From Paenibacillus agricola (lineage in GTDB: Bacteria > Bacillota > Bacilli > Paenibacillales > NBRC-103111): a stretch of DNA of 64,000 nt. The stretch covers positions 62,001 to 126,000 of the forward strand of contig NZ_JAAOIW010000012.1 of assembly GCF_011440305.1 (NCBI RefSeq), written 5' to 3'. Positions 19,225 through 28,159 of the stretch are shown piece after piece; positions within the stretch are counted from its first letter, which is position 1; each line of letters begins with the position of its first letter. A program made the position numbers and the translations under genes. Under the pieces are notes generated by a model. The model saw only the letters and a program-made list of their open reading frames with translations, was not told the DNA's origin and searched no databases.

Positions 19225-21239
19225 GAACCAGACGTGAGACGCATTTAAAAAGTAAAAGAAGGTATTTTGCCGGCATTATACCGCTCAAACAAAAAGAGGG
19301 AAAAGCGGCGGTTGAGATTGAAGCGGAGCCGACCGAAGTTGCGTTAGCGCAGGAAAAGGAAGCGACCGAGGTAACGATGGCGCTGGAAGCAGAGCGAGCG
19401 GAGGCGGCAGCGCTGGAAGCAGCGCATGTCGAGGCGTTGGCGCTGGAAGTCGCGCGGGCGGAGGCGGCAGCGCTGGAAGCGGCGCATGTCGAGGCGTTGG
19501 AGCTGGAAGCAGAGTGGGCGGAGGCGGCAGAGCTGGAAGCAGCGCATGTCGAGGCGTTGGAGCTGGAAGCAGAGCGGGCGGAGGCGGCAGCGCTGGAAGC
19601 GGCGCATGTCGAGGCGTTGGAGCTGGAAGCAGAGCGGGCGGAGGCGGCAGCGCTGGAAGCGGCGCATGTCGAGGCGTTGGCGCTAGAAGCGGAGCGAGCG
19701 GAGGCGGCAGCGCTGGAAGCGGCGCATGTCGAGGCGTTGGCGCTGGAAGCGGAGCGGGCGGAGGCGGCAGCGCTGGAAGTGGCGCATGTCGAGGCATTGG
19801 CGCTTGAAGCGGAGCGGGCGGAGGCGGCAGCGCTGGAAGCGGCGCATGTCGAGGCGTTGGCGCTGGAAGTCGCGCGGGCGGAGGCGGCAGCGCTGGAAGC
19901 GGCGCATGTCGAGGCGTTGGAGCTGGAAGCAGCGCATGTCGAGGCGTTGGAGCTGGAAGCAGCGCATGTCGAGGCGTTGGAGCTGGAAGCAGCGCATGTC
20001 GAGGCGTTGGCGCTGGAAGGAGCGCATGTCGAGGCATTGGCGCTGGAAGCGGAGCGAGCGGAGGCGGCAGCGCTGGAAGCGGCGCATGTCGAGGCATTGG
20101 CGCTGGAAGCGGAGCGAGCGGAGGCGGCAGCGCTGGAAGGAGCGCATGTCGAGGCATTGGAGCTGGAAGCGGAGCGAGCGGAGGCGGCAGCGCTAGAAGC
20201 GGCGCATGTCGAGGCGTTGGAGCTGGAAGCGGAGCCAGCGACCCAGGCAATGCTCACAGTTGCAGAGGTCGCACCCGCCGCCGCAGTAGTGACCGCACCC
20301 GCTGCGGCTCACGTCCAACCCAAGCGCATTGTAGATGCCGCTCCGTATCGGCCTAAGCAGACCGCTGCCAAAGCTATGTCTAAGCAGCAGTCTCCACAGC
20401 ATCGCATCTATATGTACCTGCTGGCGCAGATGCTCTGTATGGTGTTTGCCAGTTTATATTTGAGCTTCACGATACAGATGTATCCGTTCAACTACCTTTG
20501 GTTTTTGCTCTTTATTGTCGTATCTGTGATTGGGTTCTATCTGGGCTCGCTCGGGGCGCTTTTGACATCAATGTTTGCTGTATTTATATATGGATCTTTC
20601 CTGCTTTATAAGCTTTATATAGTACAAAGTATTGCGGACATTACGACGAATGATTTATTCTGGTTGTTCTTTTTTCCTATCAGTGCCAGCATTGTTGGAA
20701 ATTTTGGAGCCGATTTTAACCATATGTTTCGCACGTACAAAAAATATGAAGAAGAGCGCGAGCTGCTCGTTTCTGTTGATGTACTGACCGGCTTTTCCAA
20801 CTACAGATCCTTTATTCAAGACCTCGAAGAAGAAAGCTCGCGAAGTGTTCGCTACAACCGCTCCATGACCTTAATGCTAATTGAAATTGTTTATTTCAAG
20901 GAGCTCAAAAAGGAATACGGGGAGGAGATACTAACTTCACAGCTGTTGCAGCAGCTTTCCTGGAAAATCAATGATGTGCTTAGGGATGTGGACAAAAAAG
21001 CCTATATTGATGATGGTGTATTTGCCAGCATATTGCCTGAAACCGAAGTAGCTAATGCCAGCATTGTCGTTAAACGGCTTGAGGAAAGCATTCAGGATCT
21101 ACATATTAATACACCCAAAGGCACCAAAGAAATTAAATTAAAGCTGAAGTTTGGTTTTGCTGGATGCCCTGAGGAAGGTGTTGGGGCGATGGAGTTGTAT
21201 GAAAAGGCGAAGCAAGGGTTGATCTATAATGTCGGTTAA
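19221..21239 (+). CDS. ydaK: YdaK-like membrane c-di-GMP receptor with degenerate GGDEF domain and giant N-terminal repeat arm
   Basis: 672 aa. Residues 1-53 are basic then mixed. Residues ~54-337 are decapeptide repeats rich in Leu/Ala/Glu, followed by a Pro/Ala linker to ~395, four membrane helices (~396-500), then a GGDEF-family domain (~515-670). The catalytic motif is DDGVF (597-601) instead of GGDEF, so diguanylate cyclase activity should be absent. An RxxD inhibitory site, RDVD (588-591), is kept at the canonical five-residue distance, consistent with c-di-GMP binding. The B. subtilis homologue (283 aa, from memory) activates polysaccharide synthesis by YdaLMN and has no such repeat arm. 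Overlaps both neighbours by a few bases. Confidence 0.85.
   Translation: MRTRRETHLKSKRRYFAGIIPLKQKEGKAAVEIEAEPTEVALAQEKEATEVTMALEAERAEAAALEAAHVEALALEVARAEAAALEAAHVEALELEAEWAEAAELEAAHVEALELEAERAEAAALEAAHVEALELEAERAEAAALEAAHVEALALEAERAEAAALEAAHVEALALEAERAEAAALEVAHVEALALEAERAEAAALEAAHVEALALEVARAEAAALEAAHVEALELEAAHVEALELEAAHVEALELEAAHVEALALEGAHVEALALEAERAEAAALEAAHVEALALEAERAEAAALEGAHVEALELEAERAEAAALEAAHVEALELEAEPATQAMLTVAEVAPAAAVVTAPAAAHVQPKRIVDAAPYRPKQTAAKAMSKQQSPQHRIYMYLLAQMLCMVFASLYLSFTIQMYPFNYLWFLLFIVVSVIGFYLGSLGALLTSMFAVFIYGSFLLYKLYIVQSIADITTNDLFWLFFFPISASIVGNFGADFNHMFRTYKKYEEERELLVSVDVLTGFSNYRSFIQDLEEESSRSVRYNRSMTLMLIEIVYFKELKKEYGEEILTSQLLQQLSWKINDVLRDVDKKAYIDDGVFASILPETEVANASIVVKRLEESIQDLHINTPKGTKEIKLKLKFGFAGCPEEGVGAMELYEKAKQGLIYNVG
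19380..20232 (+). repeat. tandem 30/60-bp coding repeat (28 full units)
   Basis: Twenty-eight near-identical 30-bp units, each coding a decapeptide, plus part of another. Type A is LEAERAEAAA-like (12 copies), type B is LEAAHVEALE-like (16 copies). They alternate A-B as a 60-bp period, except at about 19891-20040 where B occurs five times running. Units differ at few positions. The tract is much more GC-rich than its surroundings. Both antisense frames stay open across it, a by-product of composition. Confidence 0.97.
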
Positions 21240-22851
21240 CAGCAAAATATCCGGCTGGCTCGCTATTTTACTGATCGGTCTGGCTTTCATTTGCCCATTT
21301 ACCGGCATAGCGGCCGAAGCTTCTGTTCCCCGGTTTTTGATTACCTACGACAATGATAATGGAAAAGAGAATGCACGGCGGCTGGTACATTTAATGGGGC
21401 ACTTTCAAGGGGGTACCCATATGGCCAGCTGGAATGAAACGCTTGAAAATAATGGGAGCACTTACGATTTTATTGTGGTGCTCGATAACCATGTGAACGA
21501 ATCACTAAGGCAGCAGCTGGATATGAAGCTCCAGGGCTTGCCTATACCTGTGTTATGGATTGGTGCTGGTGAGGTCAAGCAATCCTTATTAGCCCTCTCA
21601 TTAACTTATGAGGCTCAAGCTTATCCGGTCAATGGACTTATGGTTTACTTCAAAGACATTCAAGCACAGGATGAAGTCCTTTCGCTCGCCTCAGATGGGA
21701 TTAGGTCAAGTCCACTTATTCTGAGAAACCAAAACCGGTGGTATATGATGTCCAGCCAAGTAACGGGGATTACAGGTCTGCTCCTTGCCGATGTCCTGCA
21801 TGATATTTTGGTTCAGCCACATGATAGTAAGCATCAAGGCTATATCCTTGTACAAAATGTGAATCCACTAACTTCCGCTCAAAAACTCCACGAAATTACA
21901 GAAGTCTTTATCAAGCGGAAAATCCCATTTTTAGTAGCTGTCACTCCTATCTATGTGTATCCATTGACCTCCACCTTGGTTTCCCTTGAAGAACGACCGG
22001 ATGTTGTGAAGGCGCTGCTCCATATGCAAAATAGCGGTGGAAGTATCATTTTAAACGGATTAACCCATCAGTATAAGCATACGGCTACTGGCAATAGCTA
22101 TGAGTTTTGGGATGCGCTGGAGGACAAACCTATTGAGGATGAAGAGTCGGTTATCAAAGAAAAGCTGAATAAGGGAATTGCCATTCTTATTAAGCTTGGG
22201 CTTTATCCAGTTGGCTTTGAGCCTCCGCTATACGCGATGTCACAAAAAGGCTATCAAATCGTAAGCACTTATTTTTCCCATCTGTACGGTCAATTGCAGA
22301 TCTCCGATCAATCCTATCTGGGCTTGCAAAGTGTCCCTTACGTAATGGAGCATCGCTCATCAGGATTGCAGCTATTTCCTGAAACGTTGGGTGACCCCAG
22401 AAATGAGCAGGGCGATATAGAAAAGCTGTTAAGAAACATCGATCAGCTCCAAATCGTTAGAGACAGCTTTTACGGAATGCTTTTTCATACAGACTCGTCC
22501 TTAGACCTGCTGGAACAGGCGATTGATTCCTTGTACAAAGAACCCATTGATTACTTAAACCCTTTATATGGGCCACTTTATGTGCATACCTCCTTTATGG
22601 ACATGGCATCCAATGGCTTCGGAGAGCTCAAAATTACCATCAGCAATCCAGATGAATTAAGCCTATATGCCACTTCACCTGAACAAGAGTCAACCGCGTT
22701 GTCTTCTTTTACCTACTTGCTGACTTGGTCGCTTGCAATGGTTGTGGCTGTGTTTATTGTGCTGTTTATTGGTTTCCTCTTTTTACTCAACCGTAGAAGG
22801 CGTTATCGCTTATTTACTGAAAGGACGTTGACTGTTAGTGAGCGGAAATAG
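21229..22851 (+). CDS. ydaL: YdaL-like DUF2334 protein
   Basis: 540 aa: signal peptide (GWLAILLIGLAFICPFTGIAAEA), a large extracytoplasmic region and a C-terminal membrane helix (~505-527) followed by RNRRRR-type basic residues. The C-terminal half has DUF2334 features (FLVAVTPIYVYPL, GGSIILNGLTHQYKH, GFEPPLYAMS), a polysaccharide-deacetylase-like fold. The likely role is modification or handling of the polymer at the membrane. The start overlaps the ydaK stop by 11 bases. Confidence 0.82.
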   Translation: MSVNSKISGWLAILLIGLAFICPFTGIAAEASVPRFLITYDNDNGKENARRLVHLMGHFQGGTHMASWNETLENNGSTYDFIVVLDNHVNESLRQQLDMKLQGLPIPVLWIGAGEVKQSLLALSLTYEAQAYPVNGLMVYFKDIQAQDEVLSLASDGIRSSPLILRNQNRWYMMSSQVTGITGLLLADVLHDILVQPHDSKHQGYILVQNVNPLTSAQKLHEITEVFIKRKIPFLVAVTPIYVYPLTSTLVSLEERPDVVKALLHMQNSGGSIILNGLTHQYKHTATGNSYEFWDALEDKPIEDEESVIKEKLNKGIAILIKLGLYPVGFEPPLYAMSQKGYQIVSTYFSHLYGQLQISDQSYLGLQSVPYVMEHRSSGLQLFPETLGDPRNEQGDIEKLLRNIDQLQIVRDSFYGMLFHTDSSLDLLEQAIDSLYKEPIDYLNPLYGPLYVHTSFMDMASNGFGELKITISNPDELSLYATSPEQESTALSSFTYLLTWSLAMVVAVFIVLFIGFLFLLNRRRRYRLFTERTLTVSERK

Positions 22852-24091
22852 CATGTTTCTTATTGCCTTGGCCTCGATCTGGTTGATGCTGCTATACCAT
22901 ATGTTTCTGGCTTTGGGCGGTTATTTATTTTCTAACAAAATGGAGGCGCTCAAGCTGCTTCCTATACCCCAGCGTGATTATTGGCCTAAGGTTTCGATAT
23001 TCATTCCGGCGCATAACGAAGCGGTAGTCATCCGCAATACACTAAACTCCATGGTCGAGCTGGATTATCCCTTGGGGCAATTGGAGGTTATTGTGATCAA
23101 TGATAACTCCTCGGATCAAACGGGTGAGATTGTAGAGGAATTTGCTGCCAAGTATTCGTTTATAAAAGCGATCCATACCTTTCCGCCTGCTGGAGGCAAG
23201 GGCAAATCAACGGCACTAAACCGAGCCTTACAGGATTCAACAGGTGAATATATAGCTGTATATGATGCCGATAACAATCCAGAGCGAAGCGCAATCAAGC
23301 ATCTAGTTAATACGATTATCGACCAACCGGGCATAGGGGCTGTTGTGGGGAAATTCCGGGTTATCAATGCCCACAAAAACCTGCTCACACGTTTTATCAA
23401 TATAGAAACGATCAGCTTTCAATGGATGGCGCAGGCAGGCAGATGGCAATGGTTCCGGATCAGCACCATACCGGGCACCAATTTCCTGATCCGCCGCTCC
23501 GTACTGGACCAGATAGGCGGTTGGGATGTTAAAGCGCTGGCAGAGGATACGGAGCTGAGCATCCGGGTCTATGAGGAAGGCTATGAAATTCAATTTCATC
23601 CGTTAGCGATAACATGGGAGCAGGAGCCGGAGACCTGGAAGGTTTGGTTTAAGCAGCGGACGAGATGGGCGCGCGGCAACCAATATGTGATCTTAATGTA
23701 TATCCCCAAGCTGTTCGCCATGAAAAAGCCACGGATGATCTTTGATATTGTGTATTTCTTTTTTACCTACTTTTTGTTCTTGGGTGGTGTCTTGCTGTCG
23801 AATTCCTTAATGGTGCTGAGTATGCTAGGCGTTGTCAAGGTTACCTTGCCAGGACCCTTTTTGCTGATCTGGATGCTGGCCTACGTGCTCTATATCATTG
23901 AAATTATGATTACACTAGGTATTGAAAAAACGGAATTAACCTTCCGTAATTTCTTGATTGTCCTGCTGATGTACGTCACTTACTCGCAATTATGGATTGT
24001 TCTTGTCATTCGTTCGATGTTTCTTCATATCAAAACCGTTATAAATAAAAAGGAAGTCAAATGGGATAAAACCGAACGCTTTCAAGCTTAG
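22838..24091 (+). CDS. ydaM: YdaM-like processive family 2 glycosyltransferase
   Basis: 417 aa: an N-terminal helix, a GT-A catalytic domain, then three or four C-terminal membrane helices (~305-405). Cellulose/hyaluronan-synthase motifs are present: HNEAVVIRNTL, first Asp region INDNSSD (~88), DxD-like YDADNN (~142), EDTELS (~236) and the processivity motif QRTRW (~273). It probably polymerises and extrudes the glycan from a nucleotide sugar. GTG 22838 overlaps the ydaL stop; ATG 22853 is an alternative start. Confidence 0.9.
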   Translation: MSGNSMFLIALASIWLMLLYHMFLALGGYLFSNKMEALKLLPIPQRDYWPKVSIFIPAHNEAVVIRNTLNSMVELDYPLGQLEVIVINDNSSDQTGEIVEEFAAKYSFIKAIHTFPPAGGKGKSTALNRALQDSTGEYIAVYDADNNPERSAIKHLVNTIIDQPGIGAVVGKFRVINAHKNLLTRFINIETISFQWMAQAGRWQWFRISTIPGTNFLIRRSVLDQIGGWDVKALAEDTELSIRVYEEGYEIQFHPLAITWEQEPETWKVWFKQRTRWARGNQYVILMYIPKLFAMKKPRMIFDIVYFFFTYFLFLGGVLLSNSLMVLSMLGVVKVTLPGPFLLIWMLAYVLYIIEIMITLGIEKTELTFRNFLIVLLMYVTYSQLWIVLVIRSMFLHIKTVINKKEVKWDKTERFQA

Positions 24092-24110
24092 AAAGGAAAC
24101 TAAACCTGTC

Positions 24111-26291
24111 ATGATAAAACGTATTCTCTCAATTGTGCTGCTGCTTCTGATCTTGGTTCAGAGCTTGCTCGTACCGATAATTAGCGCAGAGCCAGCAGTC
24201 GATTTAACGCAAGCTTTGCAAGCTGTGGAACCGAATAGCTCGGTCGTGCTGCATGCTAACAGCTCCCCTACGGATGATGTGGAAAACCTCTTTTTTTTGC
24301 AGGAGGATCTGGTCGTTCAAGGGGTAACCAACCGACAAGATTATTTCTTTGAATTGTCTTCAAGCAGGAGCATACAGAAGGGCTCTTACTTCCAGCTATA
24401 CCTTGGCCATTCGCCAACGCTGCTTCCGCTGAAGTCAACATTAACTATTTTTTTGGACGATATTCCGCTGGGAACCCAGTTTCTTAATGAGAAAAATGAG
24501 CAAGCAGGCACCTGGAAAATCAACTTCCCTGATACCGAGCTTAAGCCCGGATTCCATAAAATTTCGATTTTAACCCATATGGAGGCTACGGATAATCTGT
24601 GCGAGGACCAAAATAATACATCGAATTGGACTTTATTCCGCAAGGAAAGTGTGATCCACTTTAATTATAAAAAAAGCTATGAAACCGCAGATTTCTCTTG
24701 GTATCCGAGTCCTTTTGTGGAAAAAGGAAGCGTAAAGCCCTTAAAGAGCTTATTCATTCTGCCTGATCACCCCAACGAAGCCCAGCTAGGGGTACTATCG
24801 AAGCTATCTGCTCATTTTTCCTCCTTGGTGCCTGCCAGTATGCTGGAATTTACTGTATTAAAGGAAGCTGAGCTAAGTGATGCCCTGATCAAAACGACCA
24901 ATCAAATATGGATCGGCAGCAAAGAAAGCTGGAGTGGCAATGGGAAAAGGCTAGTGGAGGATCTTCAAAAAAAGCAGCCTGCCCTTGCTTCTGGCTTGAT
25001 GGGTCTTACGCCCTCTCCGTGGAATCCGGCGAATTCCATCCTGCTCCTGGCCGGAAGTGATGCAGAGCTGGCTAATGCCGCCCATGTCATTACGGATAAA
25101 AGCTTGTACAGCCAATTAACGGGAAATGCAGTTGATTTGACGCAGCTGCCCTTATCCAAAACGATTAAGCCTGTAGAAGCCAGCAAGGCCAGCACGACGA
25201 TCTCCTTATCGGATATGGGCTATCAGGATTTAATTATCGAAAGCCCGTTAGTCGGCGCGGCGAGGGTCAATTACTCCATCCCATCGGAATGGGAAGTGTA
25301 TAAAGATGCCAAGCTCAAGCTTCAATACCGCCATACCAAAACCCTGAACTTCGCACAATCGCTAATGACGGTCAGGGTCAACAATGTCCCTCTGCAAAGT
25401 AAATATCTGAACGAGGAGAGCAGTGATTTTGGCTCCCAGGAAATTGATATCCCGCTAAGCCTGCTTACTACCGGCTCCATCGGCATTGATATCGGGTTCC
25501 AATTCAATTCATCCACGGATTCCTGCACCGGAAATTCGCAAATCGGTAACTGGGCGATCGTATCGAAGGATTCCTTTCTTACCCTGGCTTACCGTCCGAG
25601 CCATACCGTCGACTTTAGCCATTTGCCGTTTCCTTTTGTCGTAAAGGGTGCTTGGGCTAATACGGACTTTTTGATGGACAGCCAGCCTTCATCAGAAGCC
25701 TTAAGCCTATTGGCAACAGTAAGTGGGCTGATTGGCAAAAACGCCACCACCCAGAGCGATATTAGTATCCGTAAAGGTCCACCGGCAGCGTCCATTGAAA
25801 AAGGGAAAAACTATATCTATATAGGAAGTGTAAGCGGCATACCTGACCTGGCCAATCAGTCGCCTCAGATTCCGATCAGCGCGAGCAAAGGGGTATTGGC
25901 TTCCATGAACCCCAATATTGAGCTGCTCAAAAGTAGCTCCGCCCAAAGCGGACTTATTGAAATCTTCCCACTAACGGAAGAATCGAATTATATGATGGTG
26001 ATAGCTGCAACAGACAATCAAATGATAAAACGGATGAATACCCTGCTAAACGATCCCGTGGAAAGAAAGAAAATGTTCGGGCAAGCCATTCTTATTGATC
26101 CACTAAGCCGGATTCATTCGTATATGCTGGAGCAGAAAAAAAGCGCACCCTCCATTTTAGAGCAAAGCCTGGATGTACTGTCTCCCAACAATAAGCCTTA
26201 TATGTCCCGCATCGTCCTTATTGGAGGCGTTTTGGCGATTATTATTCTAGTGGTGCTGGTCATCTGGATAGTACGCCGGCGGAAAAAATAG
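24111..26291 (+). CDS. ydaN: YdaN-like BcsB-type cellulose synthase regulatory subunit
   Basis: 726 aa: signal peptide ending ISAEPA, two repeated BcsB-like modules (each with an LxxLxxSIxV-type jelly roll and a D-N-LC or D-SC element: ATDNLCEDQNNTSNW ~168, SSTDSCTGNSQIGNW ~470), and a C-terminal membrane helix (~700-721) followed by RRRKK. BcsB proteins guide the nascent polymer outside the membrane and pair with the synthase. Last gene of the operon, with a terminator 55 bases on. Confidence 0.87.
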   Translation: MIKRILSIVLLLLILVQSLLVPIISAEPAVDLTQALQAVEPNSSVVLHANSSPTDDVENLFFLQEDLVVQGVTNRQDYFFELSSSRSIQKGSYFQLYLGHSPTLLPLKSTLTIFLDDIPLGTQFLNEKNEQAGTWKINFPDTELKPGFHKISILTHMEATDNLCEDQNNTSNWTLFRKESVIHFNYKKSYETADFSWYPSPFVEKGSVKPLKSLFILPDHPNEAQLGVLSKLSAHFSSLVPASMLEFTVLKEAELSDALIKTTNQIWIGSKESWSGNGKRLVEDLQKKQPALASGLMGLTPSPWNPANSILLLAGSDAELANAAHVITDKSLYSQLTGNAVDLTQLPLSKTIKPVEASKASTTISLSDMGYQDLIIESPLVGAARVNYSIPSEWEVYKDAKLKLQYRHTKTLNFAQSLMTVRVNNVPLQSKYLNEESSDFGSQEIDIPLSLLTTGSIGIDIGFQFNSSTDSCTGNSQIGNWAIVSKDSFLTLAYRPSHTVDFSHLPFPFVVKGAWANTDFLMDSQPSSEALSLLATVSGLIGKNATTQSDISIRKGPPAASIEKGKNYIYIGSVSGIPDLANQSPQIPISASKGVLASMNPNIELLKSSSAQSGLIEIFPLTEESNYMMVIAATDNQMIKRMNTLLNDPVERKKMFGQAILIDPLSRIHSYMLEQKKSAPSILEQSLDVLSPNNKPYMSRIVLIGGVLAIIILVVLVIWIVRRRKK

Positions 26292-26346
26292 CTAGGCTTC
26301 ATGTAAAGTAAAAGTAATGTAATCTTAAGCCCGTATTCTATAATTT

Positions 26347-26398
26347 AAAGATTGTACGTTCCTCAGGCTGCTCGGGCTTCTGGTGTACGATCTTTTTT
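26347..26398 (+). terminator. terminator of the ydaJKLMN-like operon
   Basis: AAAGATTGTAC pairs with GTACGATCTTT around a 26-base loop, followed by a T-run. Confidence 0.75.
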
Positions 26399-26469
26399 TA
26401 TGTAAATTGGCTTGCAATCCTCCCAAAACATGCTATTATTTTTTGTAGAACAATAAATAAGGAGGAGCT

Positions 26470-26859
26470 ATGAAGGAGCGCACTTTTGCCTCATTTGCAC
26501 AATATGAAACGTTTATACGGCACAAATTTATTCAAAAGGCCAACGCCAAAGGCTTGGAGGGTGATGAGCTTGCGGAATATGTGAGCAAACATGAGCAGCA
26601 TGCGGCCGAGATTTGGAAGGAGCATGATGGGGATGAATGCATCAGCCAGCAGGGCTTTATAACACTTGTTGTCTGGAAGGATGAGCAAGGGCAACGCAGA
26701 ATCGGAAGAGGGCGACCCAAGAAAGCAGCGGCAGAGAAGCTTAACCATTCGATCCATGTTCGTTTGGATGATGTCACCTATGCCAAATTAAACAGCTATT
26801 GCCAGGAAAAAAAGATCGACTTATCAGAGGCTATCCGGCATTTAATTGATACTTTATGA
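26470..26859 (+). CDS. small protein with AT-hook-like motif and ribbon-helix-helix-like C-terminus
   Basis: 129 aa with RBS AAGGAGGAG. Residues 1-75 are helical and acidic (AQYETFIRHKF, KGLEGDELAEYVSKHEQHA). GRGRPKKAAA at ~77-86 is an AT-hook-like minor-groove element. The last 45 residues (SIHVRLDDVTYAKLNSYCQE, IDLSEAIRHLID) fit a MetJ/Arc ribbon-helix-helix. Probably a small DNA-binding protein; no family name recognised. Confidence 0.72.
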   Translation: MKERTFASFAQYETFIRHKFIQKANAKGLEGDELAEYVSKHEQHAAEIWKEHDGDECISQQGFITLVVWKDEQGQRRIGRGRPKKAAAEKLNHSIHVRLDDVTYAKLNSYCQEKKIDLSEAIRHLIDTL

Positions 26860-26903
26860 TTATTATATGCCTTATAAATGTATAAAGGTGGTTATCGATA
26901 CAG

Positions 26904-28136
26904 ATGAACAACACGATCAGCAGCTCCGAAGCTGAACCTCAGCCCGCTGCACGGGGCAATCGGTTATGGATGGTGCTCATATTAGGCTCTTTGGCTGCGA
27001 TTGGCCCCTTATCCATAGATATGTATTTGCCAGCATTGCCCACTATAGGCCAGGATTTCAACACGAATGCCTCGCTGGTACAGCTGAGCTTAACCTTTTT
27101 CTTGCTGGGCTTGGCGCTTGGGCAATTATTTGTAGGACCCATCAGTGATATACGCGGACGCCGAACACCGCTGCTAATCGGTCTTGCCCTCTATGCGATT
27201 ACTTCGTTATTATGTGTGCTCAGCCCTTCGGTTGAGGGATTGGTCGTGCTTCGTTTTATTCAAGGCTTGGCTGGCTCTGCGGGAATCGTCATTTCGCGGG
27301 CGATTGTCAGGGATATGTATGCCGGAACCGAGCTGACGAAGTTTTTCACGCTGCTGATGTTGGTCAATGGAGTGGCTCCAATTATGGCGCCTATCGTAGG
27401 TGGTCAAATCATGAGATTTACGTCCTGGCAGGGCGTATTTATCGTATTGGGCATTTTGGGCAGCTTGATGCTGGCAGCGGCATTTTGGGGTTTGCGCGAG
27501 ACGCTGCCGGAAGGGTCAAGATCTAAAGGCGGCATCAAAAATACGCTGGCTACCTATCGTGGCCTGCTTGGCGACCGTGTCTTTATGGGCTATGCGCTTG
27601 CCCAAGGCCTCGTATTTGCGGCGATGTTTGCTTATATATCGGGCTCGCCTTTCGTGCTCCAGGAAATTTTCCATGTCTCCCCACAGATGTTTAGTGTATT
27701 TTTCGGCATTAACGGACTCGGCATTATTATCGCTGGCCAAGTAACTGGAAGGCTTGTAAGCCGCTTGGGTGAAACAAGGCTGTTGGTGAGTGGACTGTGC
27801 ATATCTGCTTTTGGCGGTGTTACACTGCTTATTATGATCCTCACAGGGGCGGGCTTGTATGGTGTTCTGCTTCCGTTATTTTTAGTCGTATCCAGTGTGG
27901 GAATTGTCTCCTCAACCGGATTTTCGTTGGCGATGCAAAAGCAGAGCAGGGCGGCTGGGACAGCCTCTGCACTGCTCGGCGTATTATCGCTGCTCATCGG
28001 TGGCTTTGTCGCCCCGCTTGTTGGATTGGGAGGAAGCCAGTCGGCCGTGCCTATGGGCCTTGTTATCGCTGTGGCCTCGGTAGGCTCGGTTTTGGTTTAT
28101 GTGTTTATGGTGCATAGGAAAATAAAAGCAGCTTGA
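26904..28136 (+). CDS. Bcr/CflA-family MFS drug-resistance transporter
   Basis: 410 aa with 12 predicted helices. The N-terminal motif (LGSLAAIGPLSIDMYLPALP) and the loop motif GPISDIRGRRTPLL are those of the Bcr/CflA subgroup, as is SAGIVISRAIVRDMY near residue 130. Proton-coupled drug efflux is expected. An N-terminal ~22-residue polar tail precedes helix 1. Its end converges with the kinase gene 24 bases on. Confidence 0.92.
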   Translation: MNNTISSSEAEPQPAARGNRLWMVLILGSLAAIGPLSIDMYLPALPTIGQDFNTNASLVQLSLTFFLLGLALGQLFVGPISDIRGRRTPLLIGLALYAITSLLCVLSPSVEGLVVLRFIQGLAGSAGIVISRAIVRDMYAGTELTKFFTLLMLVNGVAPIMAPIVGGQIMRFTSWQGVFIVLGILGSLMLAAAFWGLRETLPEGSRSKGGIKNTLATYRGLLGDRVFMGYALAQGLVFAAMFAYISGSPFVLQEIFHVSPQMFSVFFGINGLGIIIAGQVTGRLVSRLGETRLLVSGLCISAFGGVTLLIMILTGAGLYGVLLPLFLVVSSVGIVSSTGFSLAMQKQSRAAGTASALLGVLSLLIGGFVAPLVGLGGSQSAVPMGLVIAVASVGSVLVYVFMVHRKIKAA

Positions 28137-28159
28137 CGGATTCCATTTGTTTGTCCTTA

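Noticed and set aside
19049-20257. 402- and 321-codon open frames on the minus strand across the ydaK repeat
   Set aside because: They are antisense images of the GC-rich 30-bp repeat (Ala/Ser/Asn/Thr or Pro/Leu/Ala monotony), with no RBS or family match.
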